Below are positions 35,318 through 43,570 of a stretch of 64,000 nt of DNA, piece by piece. Source of the DNA: Hafnia paralvei ATCC 29927. Its GTDB lineage: Bacteria; Pseudomonadota; Gammaproteobacteria; Enterobacterales; Enterobacteriaceae. The stretch lies in the NCBI RefSeq assembly GCF_001655005.1, contig NZ_LXET01000054.1, forward strand, positions 257,490-321,489, read 5' to 3'. How positions within the stretch are numbered: the stretch's first letter is position 1; each line of letters opens with the position of its first letter. The translations under genes and the position numbers were made by a program. The notes under the pieces are model-generated. The model was not told the origin of the DNA. It worked only from the letters and a program-made list of their open reading frames with translations, and ran no database searches.

Positions 35318-35810
35318 ACTACACCATGAGAATGTTTTAATTTAAAGTCATTGGATAATAAAAAACTAACTTCTAGTAAGAGTATAATGTAAATTATATA
35401 ACCGTTTAGGTATAGAGTTGTTTTTCTAATTTCATTATTTTTTGTAAGGAATATCTTTTATTGTAATAATGGGTTTCTGATATATCGGTAATGTTGTTAA
35501 TTAATGGGTAATATTCTCCATGTGAATGATTTATATTTATCATAGGGACTTATAAGTTATTAATTAAGTGAATGGTTCCTTATTTAGAAATGCTTTCTCA
35601 GAGATTGTAACAGCACTTAGTGGTAAAAAATAATCATGTTTATTCATTAACGTGAACTCACCACCTAGTGATTTATTTATGTGTTTTTTCATAAAGTATT
35701 TTTTGTATTAATTCTCCAATGAGAGAAAACCAACAACAATATATCGCAGTTATAACAATACCGGCTGGATTATTGTATATTCTAATGTGTTAAATATATT
35801 AAGGCTGTTT
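35318..35810. promoter_or_regulatory. AT-rich divergent promoter region
   Basis: About 490 bp between the ligase operon and the acyltransferase gene. It is markedly AT-rich, a composition often silenced by H-NS in enterobacteria. No coding sequence or clear operator was seen. Promoters in both directions are expected. Confidence 0.5.
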
Positions 35811-36935
35811 ATGGTTCGCATTGAAAAGGTTATGAATGAGCATGACCTTAAGGATTTCATTTCTTTTCCATCCACGCTATATAAACATGATCCCAACTGG
35901 ATTGCTCCTTTATTTGTTGAACGTGCTGAGCATCTTTCTAAGAAAAACCCAGGTTCTGAACACATTAAATGGCAAGCATGGGTGGCCAAGAAAGATGAGA
36001 TAGTCGTTGGCCGAATAACTGCACAAATTGATACCCTGCATCGTGAACTGTATGGCGAAGATACAGGGCATTTTGGAATGATTGATGCCATCGATGACTG
36101 CGAGGTATTCAGTGCATTGTTTGCTGCTGCAGAAGAGTGGCTAAAATCTTTCGGTGCACGAAAGATTACGGGGCCTTTTAGCCTGAATATCAATCAGGAA
36201 AGTGGGTTGCTTATTGATGGTTTCGATACTCCACCATGCGTAATGATGCCACATGGTAAACCATATTATGAAACAAACATTAGGCAGCAAGGGTATGAGA
36301 AAGGGGTAGATCTGCTGGCTTATTGGATGCGTTGTTCCGAATTATATTTTTCTCCTTCATTGCTCCAGCTTATGGAGCAGGTACGCAAAAAAGTGACTGT
36401 TCGCTGCATTAAGCGTAAGCAATTCGACGATGAAATGCAGGTTATGAAGGAAATCTTTAATTCTGGGTGGCAGCATAACTGGGGATTTGTACCTTTTACC
36501 GAGCACGAGTTTGCCACAATGGGGGCTCAATTAAAGTATCTAGTACCTGATGATATGATTTACATTGCGGAGATCGATTCTGTGCCCTGTGCTTTTATCG
36601 TTGGTTTACCAAACATTAATGAAGCTATTGCCGATCTTAATGGACGTTTATTCCCTTTTGGCTGGGCAAAACTACTTTGGCGTTTAAAAATCAGCGGTGT
36701 GCGCACTGCACGAGTACCACTGATGGGCGTTCGCCAAGAATATCAATTTAGTCGTATAGGGCCGATAATTGCTCTTCTGTTAATAGAGGCATTACGTGAC
36801 CCATTTGCGAAGCGCAAAATTGAAGCCTTAGAGATGTCTTGGATCCTTGAGTCAAACACAGGGATGCGTACCATTCTGGAGCGTATTGGTGCAATGCCTT
36901 ATAAACAGTATCGCTTATATGAAAAGCAACTTTAG
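35811..36935 (+). CDS. yghO: GNAT-fold N-acyltransferase YghO (bacterial ceramide synthase type)
   Basis: A 374-residue protein of the YghO family. FPSTLYKHDPNWIAPLFVER and AWVAKKDEIVVGRITAQID are in the N-terminal GNAT-like part; KITGPFSLNINQESGLLIDG and PMGVRQEYQFSR-like late segments (LMGVRQEYQFSRIG) are strongly conserved in this family. Members are the bacterial ceramide synthases (bCerS), which N-acylate a sphingoid base. The ATG at 35811 with AAGG upstream is preferred over GTG 35787. Its presence beside the oxoamine synthase, ACP, reductase and ligase completes the five-gene set described in Caulobacter. Activity is inferred. Confidence 0.8.
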   Translation: MVRIEKVMNEHDLKDFISFPSTLYKHDPNWIAPLFVERAEHLSKKNPGSEHIKWQAWVAKKDEIVVGRITAQIDTLHRELYGEDTGHFGMIDAIDDCEVFSALFAAAEEWLKSFGARKITGPFSLNINQESGLLIDGFDTPPCVMMPHGKPYYETNIRQQGYEKGVDLLAYWMRCSELYFSPSLLQLMEQVRKKVTVRCIKRKQFDDEMQVMKEIFNSGWQHNWGFVPFTEHEFATMGAQLKYLVPDDMIYIAEIDSVPCAFIVGLPNINEAIADLNGRLFPFGWAKLLWRLKISGVRTARVPLMGVRQEYQFSRIGPIIALLLIEALRDPFAKRKIEALEMSWILESNTGMRTILERIGAMPYKQYRLYEKQL

Positions 36936-37174
36936 CATTATACCAATGTATTGATGAAGACGAATATATTGATGAAGGCGAAATTTACAATGTATCGATT
37001 GTTCGGTACATATCTAAGTCGCGGTATGCGGCTATCATTTTTTAAAAATAGATAGTCACATTTTGAATATCGCTAAAATGAAGTCGGTACTGTGAAGTTA
37101 ATAGCTAGTAAGGTTTTTAGCCATGACACTTAGCGAAGGTTTTCGGATTTTTCATAGATCATTACCCCTTCGGC

Positions 37175-37930
37175 TTACCTACAATAACCATTTGCTTTAT
37201 ATAGTTTCATTGTCGGTTCGGCTATAAAAGTAATGACTTTATCGTCCTGCAAGTCAAAGTAGCAGGTCAGCAGGCTTCCTTTAGTCCGATGAGAGGACAG
37301 GGTTTGCGTTAGCTCCAAAGTAATACTGCGAGTTAACATGTCTATCTGACACACTCGGGTAGCCTCAAATCCGAATGAGCGGTTTACTTCAGGATAAAGC
37401 GCTTTAAATGCACTTTCTTTGCTAGAAAATGTAATTAATAGCGCAGTCTCATAAGAAATATTGCAGGCTGCAAGTAGCGTTTGTTCCAATGGCGTAGTGA
37501 ATATATGAGCGGTTTTTTTAATGGATTTCGAGATTAGCATTTCAATATCGGCCCCCAGCGTTAGAGCCGAATTTAGTGGCGCCATTAATGCGATCGCGAA
37601 ATTATCTGTGTGTGAAAGACTCCCGCCCCAGCCGTCTGGCCAGATTGGTGCGCGACTCGAAGCACTACCAACGCTGTCGTGGCATCCTTCCTTGTCTAGT
37701 AACAGCTTCGCAGCATATCGAGCCGCGACATACTCTGCGCGCCGTTTTACAGAAGCGTTATTTAGAATCTCGGGAAAGGGGATCTCTAACTCTCTGAATA
37801 ACGCATCCTGATAATAATGACTGTCATACATAATTTGGCAGTATCTCAGCTCAGGCAAAAGAGTGACTACTCCCACGTCGATACGGTGTAGGAAGGGCAG
37901 CGCAGTGTGGATTGTTGATAGAGTAAACAT
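37175..37930 (-). CDS. 4'-phosphopantetheinyl transferase (EntD-like)
   Basis: A 251-residue enzyme of the EntD/Sfp-like class. WGGSLSHTDNFAIALMAP, LGADIEMLISKSI and ITFSSKESAFKALYPEVN give the three conserved motifs, with the metal-binding Asp-Ile-Glu and the KES segment. It transfers phosphopantetheine to carrier proteins. The nearby acyl carrier protein is a likely client. I use ATG 37930; a GTG seven codons upstream is less likely. It is the last chromosomal gene before the island junction. Confidence 0.85.
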   Translation of the reverse strand: MFTLSTIHTALPFLHRIDVGVVTLLPELRYCQIMYDSHYYQDALFRELEIPFPEILNNASVKRRAEYVAARYAAKLLLDKEGCHDSVGSASSRAPIWPDGWGGSLSHTDNFAIALMAPLNSALTLGADIEMLISKSIKKTAHIFTTPLEQTLLAACNISYETALLITFSSKESAFKALYPEVNRSFGFEATRVCQIDMLTRSITLELTQTLSSHRTKGSLLTCYFDLQDDKVITFIAEPTMKLYKANGYCR

Positions 37931-38033
37931 GGAGATCCGACGATTAGTCACTGACTGCGATTATAGCTTGAAGGCCGCGGTTTGCGATAAAGAATTGGAT
38001 GGCGTTTGATGAAGGGAGTCGATTCTAGAAAGC

Positions 38034-38059
38034 AAAAAACCCGCCATAGGCGGGTTTTT
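38034..38059 (-). terminator. Terminator of the former tRNA-Phe gene
   Basis: CCCGCC-ata-GGCGGG flanked by A6 and T5. It lies right after the tRNA-Phe 3' remnant in minus-strand sense, the place of the tRNA-Phe terminator in other enterobacteria. Confidence 0.8.
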
Positions 38060-38067
38060 CTAAATAG

Positions 38068-38089
38068 TGGTGCCCGGACTCGGAATCGA
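38068..38089 (-). other. Attachment-site remnant: 3' end of tRNA-Phe
   Basis: The minus strand reads the last 22 bases of enterobacterial tRNA-Phe, ending GAGTCCGGGCACCA, from within the T-loop to CCA. Sequence identity stops abruptly at 38090. The rest of the tRNA is absent. This is the distal attachment site left when an element integrates in the tRNA 3' end; the intact tRNA should be at the other end of the island, outside the window. Confidence 0.85.
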
Positions 38090-38403
38090 CCTTTCAATCT
38101 ATCTTGTTGTTTTTGTTTGTTATTGTTTGGTTTGATAAAGTTGATACCTCCATTGGTACCTCGTAATGGTTTCGCTGGTTGTTGGCGGGAGTTTCAGAAG
38201 AGAAAGGTTACTGATTTTGGACTTCCTGAAATCATTGATTCGATTCCTTCATTCGATTCCTTCATTCGATTCCCGATTAACCTGGATGTTACCTCTGACG
38301 AGAGCACAATCAAAGGACATCCAACGGCTGATGGTCACCTGGTTCTGCAAGCACTCTGTTGATATCTCGGGTGTCCTGCATTGAAGAGAGGAACTGGTTC
38401 ACG
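38090..38403. other. Island left-end non-coding stretch
   Basis: About 314 bp between the attachment site and the first island gene. It holds a tandem 13-bp repeat (listed separately). I see no credible gene. Confidence 0.6.
38238..38274 (+). repeat. Tandem 13-bp repeat near the attachment site
   Basis: ATTCGATTCCTTC occurs twice in tandem and a third time as ATTCGATTCCC. The core TTCGATTCC is also found in the T-loop of tRNA-Phe. Confidence 0.75.
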
Positions 38404-39357
38404 CTACCTTACTGGCAGGGCATTTAAAATGGAAAGCGCCACTTGTCTGAAGCAGCCATAAGCCTCCGTCCAGGCGACTTGTTTGCCAAATACCATCGGA
38501 GCAACAAATTTCTGGTAACGATCCTGATGTACAGGATTGTTTGTCAGTTCCTCCAGGCCCATTTTCAGCTCTGTCACAGGCGAGTCGCAAAATTGTGGAT
38601 ACTGGTTGCCGTAACGCTGGATATCCTGATCGATAGTTCTCTCAACAAAAGCAGTAAGCTGTGCTATGTCGACATTCCCCACGTTCACAATGCACCATGT
38701 ATCGTAGATATGGCGAACCAGCGTGGTATCGTCAAAACGTTCAACATTGCGGGTGACAGCGGCTGTTCGTCGCAACATCGCCACTAATTTCTCTGCTTGT
38801 GTACTGGTTACGGTGACGGAAGGGAATGCCTGAACGATATGTGGTCTTTTCGTCATCTCGGTTACCAGCGAGTGAATATCCCGTACTTCTGCTGACTCCA
38901 GCAAATCAGATTCCATCAGCTCCAGTTTGATGAAAGGCCGCAGACAGGGTTCCTGTGCCAGACGCTGAGGATAACGAACCGGAATGTCATTGTAACGATA
39001 CTCATCCCGGGTCACTTTCTGGTCATCATCAACGCTGAACATACCGGTAGCGGTTATTGCGTCAGTGATTGACTGGATAACCGCTTTACGGCTGGCTTTT
39101 CGCCCGGAGCGCGAAAGCGCCAGAAAGTCAGCGCCTGGAACCAGTTTGATATCCACGTCTTCTGACATGCGGTTCAGCGCCACCCCGGATTTTGCCAGGG
39201 CAGTACCGCCAGCGAAAACCAGCTGGTGAGTATCGAACGACAATGGCTTAAGCAGAGCCAGAAGCTCAACGATATAGTGATCTTTTTCCACAATGGCGAC
39301 AGACTCAATACCAAGTGCGTCAGCTACCTCAGAAAAAAGAGTGTTGAGATTATCCAT
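38404..39357 (-). CDS. AbiEii/AbiGii-family nucleotidyltransferase toxin
   Basis: A 317-residue protein of the AbiEii toxin family. LVFAGGTALAKSGVALNRMS is the nucleotidyltransferase GG...S/T motif and SEDVDIKLVPG gives the DxD metal residues. AbiE systems are type IV toxin-antitoxin modules that can abort phage infection. The start overlaps the stop of the partner gene by 8 bp. It is the outermost gene of the island. Confidence 0.85.
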   Translation of the reverse strand: MDNLNTLFSEVADALGIESVAIVEKDHYIVELLALLKPLSFDTHQLVFAGGTALAKSGVALNRMSEDVDIKLVPGADFLALSRSGRKASRKAVIQSITDAITATGMFSVDDDQKVTRDEYRYNDIPVRYPQRLAQEPCLRPFIKLELMESDLLESAEVRDIHSLVTEMTKRPHIVQAFPSVTVTSTQAEKLVAMLRRTAAVTRNVERFDDTTLVRHIYDTWCIVNVGNVDIAQLTAFVERTIDQDIQRYGNQYPQFCDSPVTELKMGLEELTNNPVHQDRYQKFVAPMVFGKQVAWTEAYGCFRQVALSILNALPVR

Positions 39358-39745
39358 TCAGTTTACTGTTTCCTACCGACAACACGCGTTTAAAACGTGA
39401 TGGTGTTTTTATCCCTGCCGAAACAGGGATTTGAGTAGACTTACCGCTGTTATATGCCCGTGTTGCGTCGGTAACGCGATAACGTACCTTCAGTCGATCC
39501 AGCGTTTCGACGATCACTGCAGCGGAACCACCGGGCGATGCTGGCATCAGCTTACCGGTGATACTGTTGCGGCGGGCCTTGGTGTACACGCCATAACCGA
39601 CTTTCAACAGCACGCCTTCTTTAACCAGGGCGCGCAATGCTCTGCCAATCTGATCGTAGCCAGCAATGTCTTTGAAATCATCACGAGTGAAAACATAGCG
39701 CTTCGAACGTTTCAGTCGTGACTGTATACGGGCTTTGGTCGTCAT
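39350..39745 (-). CDS. AbiEi-like (DUF6088) antitoxin
   Basis: A 131-residue basic protein with a winged-helix-like N-terminus (FTRDDFKDIAGYDQIGRALR, ALVKEGVLLKVGYGVYTKAR). DUF6088 proteins are regularly encoded just before AbiEii toxins. The start at 39745 has GAGGAGG 6 bases upstream; the longer frame does not. It probably represses its own operon and counteracts the toxin. Confidence 0.8.
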   Translation of the reverse strand: MTTKARIQSRLKRSKRYVFTRDDFKDIAGYDQIGRALRALVKEGVLLKVGYGVYTKARRNSITGKLMPASPGGSAAVIVETLDRLKVRYRVTDATRAYNSGKSTQIPVSAGIKTPSRFKRVLSVGNSKLNG

Positions 39746-39819
39746 GTTTTCCTCCTCTGTTTGTTTTTCAAGCATAGCAAAAATACGACATATTTAACAG
39801 CAAACACACGACAGGCATA

Positions 39820-40668
39820 TTACCTTGCTGCCAGAGCTCCGGGATAGTGCCGGGCGATGATGTCATTCAGCTTATCGACCAGCTCTGGCCGCTTTAAGGT
39901 GATATGGGCCGTCCCCTTCTGAAAGTATTTGATTGCAAACATCTCATCCTCGTAACGGTTGCTGTGCCTGTTCTCATGAATATGATCGCCGATACGTCGG
40001 GTAACGTCAGCGCGGTTGTCGGGAACCGGTTTACCATCCAGGAGCATCAGCATGCGCTCCAGATCCGCTAACCTGTCACGTTGCCAGCCCCAGTTCAGAC
40101 CAAAGCCCCACCTGTCGAATTTGACCAGCCCAGTAACAATAATTTTCGTACCAAACTTGCAAGGGCTGTTCGTTTTGAAATCCCAGCTCAACCCTTTAAA
40201 TACGTTGATGACGCCCCGTTCAAACACGTCACCTTTACTCTGATGCAGTTGCTCAAACGTACTGAGAATATTGGCTTCGCTAACGGCAGGAATGTCATCC
40301 TTTTCCAGGCTGTTGTACCACTGGTCACGAGCCTGCGCGTCCATGAGCGACAACATGCCGGACTTTTTCATCAGGTCTCGCCATATACCGCGATCGAGAT
40401 TACGGGTAATGACTTTCATTGCCGTTTCTGTTTTCTCCATCAGCCAGCAGCCGCAGCGAAAATCCTGCTTCATAGCCCAGTCAAGGGCGGTTTTACCGCC
40501 GATACTGCGGGTCAGTGTCGAAATATCGTCAAGCTGGCGGATCAGCGCTTCAATCTGCGTCAGTACGGCGTTACGTCCTGTGACGATACGTTCAATACTG
40601 GTCGAGCAAATCACATCGGTGTGGCCGGTTAACACTTCGGGTTCTGTGAGGGTAAGTTCTGACATCAT
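39820..40668 (-). CDS. DUF4942 domain protein
   Basis: A 282-residue protein of the DUF4942 family, common at the end of yeeV modules in CP4-like islands. Notable segments are GCWLMEKTETAMKVITRNLD and KGLSWDFKTNSPCKFGTKII. Some relatives carry methyltransferase-like parts, but I see no such motif here. No function is known. ATG 40665 (codon 2) is an alternative start. Confidence 0.75.
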   Translation of the reverse strand: MMSELTLTEPEVLTGHTDVICSTSIERIVTGRNAVLTQIEALIRQLDDISTLTRSIGGKTALDWAMKQDFRCGCWLMEKTETAMKVITRNLDRGIWRDLMKKSGMLSLMDAQARDQWYNSLEKDDIPAVSEANILSTFEQLHQSKGDVFERGVINVFKGLSWDFKTNSPCKFGTKIIVTGLVKFDRWGFGLNWGWQRDRLADLERMLMLLDGKPVPDNRADVTRRIGDHIHENRHSNRYEDEMFAIKYFQKGTAHITLKRPELVDKLNDIIARHYPGALAAR

Positions 40669-40875
40669 TTCTTTCCTTTATATAAAGCAACGCGCCAGCC
40701 GGTGAGGACTGGCGCTTATGCGTGTGTGATGAGTGGGATTCGGTGGCTAATTTGTTCTGGGGTGTTGCAGAAGCTGCAGATCACGAACGTCCAGCAGCCA
40801 GTCAATCAGAATATTGAGGGCCGTTTCCGTGGGGAATTTAGGCATGCGAATACTTGTGAAGATTGGAGGTATGAG

Positions 40876-41367
40876 TTACCAGTCAAAGGTGGCGAAGCCT
40901 GGCAGTACTTCACCACAGGCATCAAGATGGATGACTCTGATAGTGTAACGACGTATCAGCGCCACGAGCAGGCGGCGACAGGTTTTCGACAGGCCCCGTT
41001 TCTTAAGCTGAAGCACCGGGTACTGCCACGCATCCAGATATATCAAATATCCTGAGCCGGTATAGCTTATCCACTCGCTGTCACCAAAGTCTTCATGCTG
41101 ATGCGAAAGAGCGAATAGCAGGTTGTTGTCAGCCTCGGAGATATGGGCGGTACTACACTGGATGCCGTTAAGGCGGGTGACGGGCGGGAGCGGATCTTCA
41201 ACGGCCAGTTTTCCAGGCTCGTCAGCAACATGAAGCGAATAACCGTTCTGGTTCACCACATCAATCAGTTCGGCCAGTTCAATACCGTCGATATCTACGG
41301 CGATCCGGCCCATGTTGAGGGCCAGTACGTTGATGGCGTCAGCTTCAATGTTCAGACTAACTTTCAT
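40876..41367 (-). CDS. DUF5983 protein (YeeW-like)
   Basis: A 163-residue protein encoded right after cbtA, with an ATGA overlap. VSLNIEADAINVLALNMGRI and VDIDGIELAELIDVVNQNG are typical of the YeeW/DUF5983 family, which is truncated in E. coli K-12. The function is unknown. Confidence 0.78.
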   Translation of the reverse strand: MKVSLNIEADAINVLALNMGRIAVDIDGIELAELIDVVNQNGYSLHVADEPGKLAVEDPLPPVTRLNGIQCSTAHISEADNNLLFALSHQHEDFGDSEWISYTGSGYLIYLDAWQYPVLQLKKRGLSKTCRRLLVALIRRYTIRVIHLDACGEVLPGFATFDW

Positions 41368-41756
41368 TGCCCGGACTCCAGTGAATATTGCCCGGTGGTG
41401 ATATCGGTGATGGCTCTGTAACCGCTACGTTTCATCAGCCCGGTGGCACGACGGGCGCGAAGTATATCGATACTGCTGATAAGTGGCGATTGTGTTTCTG
41501 CGCTGAAGCCACGACGGTCAGTACGCACCAGGTCATATTTCTCCACGATAAAATTCACCGCGTCACACAGTGAAATACCGGCGTCAATGTGTTCCTGGAT
41601 CACGCCGTCATTGCCAAACGGCGTGTCGTTCAGCGTTAGACCGTAGTGCTGGTCCAGCAGGTACGTCAGTAGGGTCAGCCACACAGCCACTGCTGACACA
41701 CAAGGTGACGGGCAAATCTCAGCCGCCCGTTTTGCGGATACAGGTAAAATTCTCAT
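41364..41756 (-). CDS. cbtA: CbtA/YeeV-family toxin
   Basis: A 130-residue toxin. LLDQHYGLTLNDTPFGNDGV, AGISLCDAVNFIVEKYDLVR and SIDILRARRATGLMKRSGYR are almost as in E. coli CbtA (124 residues). CbtA inhibits polymerisation of FtsZ and MreB. The first 20 residues are longer and different. The antitoxin gene lies 39 bp upstream. Confidence 0.92.
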   Translation of the reverse strand: MRILPVSAKRAAEICPSPCVSAVAVWLTLLTYLLDQHYGLTLNDTPFGNDGVIQEHIDAGISLCDAVNFIVEKYDLVRTDRRGFSAETQSPLISSIDILRARRATGLMKRSGYRAITDITTGQYSLESGQ

Positions 41757-41795
41757 TACTGGTTCTCTTTGAGCGTTGGTTAAGTGTTGTGGGGT

Positions 41796-42152
41796 TTATG
41801 CGGTAGGTGCAGATGTCGGGTAAATCGCGATATAGACATAACCACAGGAGCCGAGACTGTCCGCTTCACAGGTCAGCCCTTTCGCGTGTAGCGTGACACA
41901 ATGCTGGCGGTGTGGGGTAAGTTCACCGCTGATCAGTTTCAGTTCAAGCTGCTTAAGCAATAGAGGAAACGCCTGGTCAATATGGCGTAAATCCGCCTCG
42001 CTGAAGGTTCCGGTGATGCTGGCGCGGTCATTCAGGTAATGCAGTCGGTTGCCCTCCTGCACCAGGCGTGCGCCAAAACAGGGTGTGGTATCGCGCGGCA
42101 GACCCCAGCGCGGTGCGTCCGTGGGAACACGGGGCGTGAGTGTATCGGTCAT
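41796..42152 (-). CDS. cbeA: CbeA/YeeU-family antitoxin
   Basis: A 118-residue partner of CbtA. WGLPRDTTPCFGARLVQEGN and DRASITGTFSEADLRHIDQA are highly conserved in YeeU, YafW and YfjZ. CbeA acts as a type IV antitoxin by stabilising the cytoskeletal polymers that CbtA attacks. Confidence 0.92.
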   Translation of the reverse strand: MTDTLTPRVPTDAPRWGLPRDTTPCFGARLVQEGNRLHYLNDRASITGTFSEADLRHIDQAFPLLLKQLELKLISGELTPHRQHCVTLHAKGLTCEADSLGSCGYVYIAIYPTSAPTA

Positions 42153-42202
42153 TATTAAGCCTCGCTAAAAAGTCATACAGGAAAGGTTAAAGGTGATGCC
42201 GT

Positions 42203-42847
42203 TCAGCCGAAGCGCTGACCGGATGCGGTGAAGGTGTATTTAGCGTCGATGATGTCGTCGTCAACAATGGCGGGAGAGGTCTGCCAGCCGTATTCGCTTT
42301 CCAGCCAGTCGTATAACCAGCGGGCCAGCAACCGCATGGCTTCGGTTACCGCTGCTTCACTGTCTGTGGTCATGTCCTGCCCGGAAGGGCTGTGGTGTTC
42401 GACCGTGACTGCCATACAGTTTTCATGGATATGCTGGCCGTGATGGCGGATCGTGGCATGAAGCTGACCGCTGTTGTGCAACTGAATGGCTTGCAGTAAA
42501 TCGGCAATCCGGTGAAGGTCTGCGTCTTCAGGGTAGTGTTCCCGGATCCGGTAGACGGCCTGCGGCTGGTAAGCATAATCTCCTTCAAAGCAGGCCCCCT
42601 CTCCCTGATGGCAAAAGCCGCTGAACCAGATACAGCGGTGCTGACGACTGCCGCCAGACAGGAGAGGTACCCTGTACATATTAATTTCGACGCCCAGGAT
42701 ATTGCAGGTGCCGCAGAACTCGTCAAACACGTTCTGATACCAGTCATCGTTCAGTGCATGCTCACGATACCAGGCGCGGGCTTGTTCTCTGGCCGATCCT
42801 GAAAGTTCATCCAGCGTATAAATGGTGGTGGAGATAATTCTGCTCAT
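42203..42847 (-). CDS. CP4-island hypothetical protein (214 residues)
   Basis: A protein often found between the DUF987 and cbeA genes of such islands and sometimes labelled an antitoxin-like stability protein, without proof. It begins MSRIISTTIYTLDELSGSAR and has EQARAWYREHALNDDWYQNV. There are no membrane helices. It is 50 bp before cbeA on the same strand. Confidence 0.65.
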   Translation of the reverse strand: MSRIISTTIYTLDELSGSAREQARAWYREHALNDDWYQNVFDEFCGTCNILGVEINMYRVPLLSGGSRQHRCIWFSGFCHQGEGACFEGDYAYQPQAVYRIREHYPEDADLHRIADLLQAIQLHNSGQLHATIRHHGQHIHENCMAVTVEHHSPSGQDMTTDSEAAVTEAMRLLARWLYDWLESEYGWQTSPAIVDDDIIDAKYTFTASGQRFG

Positions 42848-42862
42848 CGGTATTTTCCTTAC

Positions 42863-43084
42863 TCAGTTCAGCGTGACGCTGCGTAATACGACATACGGGC
42901 CGTTGCGGTCCTGACGGCGCTCAGCGAAGACCGCGAGCACACCGCTGATATCCTGGACTTTTCGACCGTAGTAGTGGCAGACGCTGCCGCTCCATGTGTA
43001 TTTTCCGGTACAAAAGCGAAACAACCGGGAACCAGGATGCTGACGGTAAATTGCCATCGCCTGTCGTTTACTGATGATTTTCAA
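42863..43084 (-). CDS. DUF987 protein (YeeT-like)
   Basis: A 73-residue protein of the YeeT/YpjJ family. MKIISKRQAMAIYRQHPGSR and GKYTWSGSVCHYYGRKVQDI are conserved. It overlaps the radC gene by four bases. Function unknown. Confidence 0.85.
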   Translation of the reverse strand: MKIISKRQAMAIYRQHPGSRLFRFCTGKYTWSGSVCHYYGRKVQDISGVLAVFAERRQDRNGPYVVLRSVTLN

Positions 43085-43560
43085 AGCCAGCCTCTCTCAG
43101 AAAAGGAGACGATTTCCATGCCGCCCACCACCAGGTGGTCCAGCAGACGAATATCAACCAGTCCCAGTGCCTGCTGAATACGCGTAGTGACCTGACGGTC
43201 GGCATTGCTGGGTTCGGCAACCCCTGACGGATGGCAGTGCGCCACAATGACGGCAGCACAATTATGCTTCAGCCCCGCTTTCACCACTTCACGGGGATGG
43301 ACCTGCGTATGGTTGATGGTGCCGGTGAAGAGCGTTTCGTGGGCTATGAGGCGATGCTGGTTATCGAGGAAGAGTGCGGTAAATTCTTCGCGCTCCAGTG
43401 AAGCGAGCTGCAGACGCAGCCAGTCACGGACGGCATGGCTGGAGGTAAATGACGCGCCGGGTTCGCGTAACTGGCGCTCCAGCAGGGTTAACGCCTCCCG
43501 GATGGTGTGCTGTGCGGATGCCGGTAATTCGGCAGCAAACAGCGGTAACTGTTGTTCCAT
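43081..43560 (-). CDS. RadC-family JAB protein (YeeS/YfjY-like)
   Basis: A 159-residue JAMM/MPN domain protein. CAAVIVAHCHPSGVAEPSNAD gives the HxHPSG...S...D metal motif, and RLIAHETLFTGTINHTQVHP gives the upstream glutamate. Island RadC proteins lack the N-terminal helix-hairpin-helix of chromosomal RadC. The biochemical role is unsettled. Confidence 0.88.
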   Translation of the reverse strand: MEQQLPLFAAELPASAQHTIREALTLLERQLREPGASFTSSHAVRDWLRLQLASLEREEFTALFLDNQHRLIAHETLFTGTINHTQVHPREVVKAGLKHNCAAVIVAHCHPSGVAEPSNADRQVTTRIQQALGLVDIRLLDHLVVGGMEIVSFSERGWL

Positions 43561-43570
43561 AACGTTGGCC

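Noticed and set aside
38068..38140. An intact tRNA-Phe gene
   Set aside because: Only the last 22 bases match; the anticodon and acceptor 5' parts are missing.
40081..40632. Plus-strand 183-codon frame
   Set aside because: It is antisense to the DUF4942 gene, which has family sequence and the strand of all neighbours.
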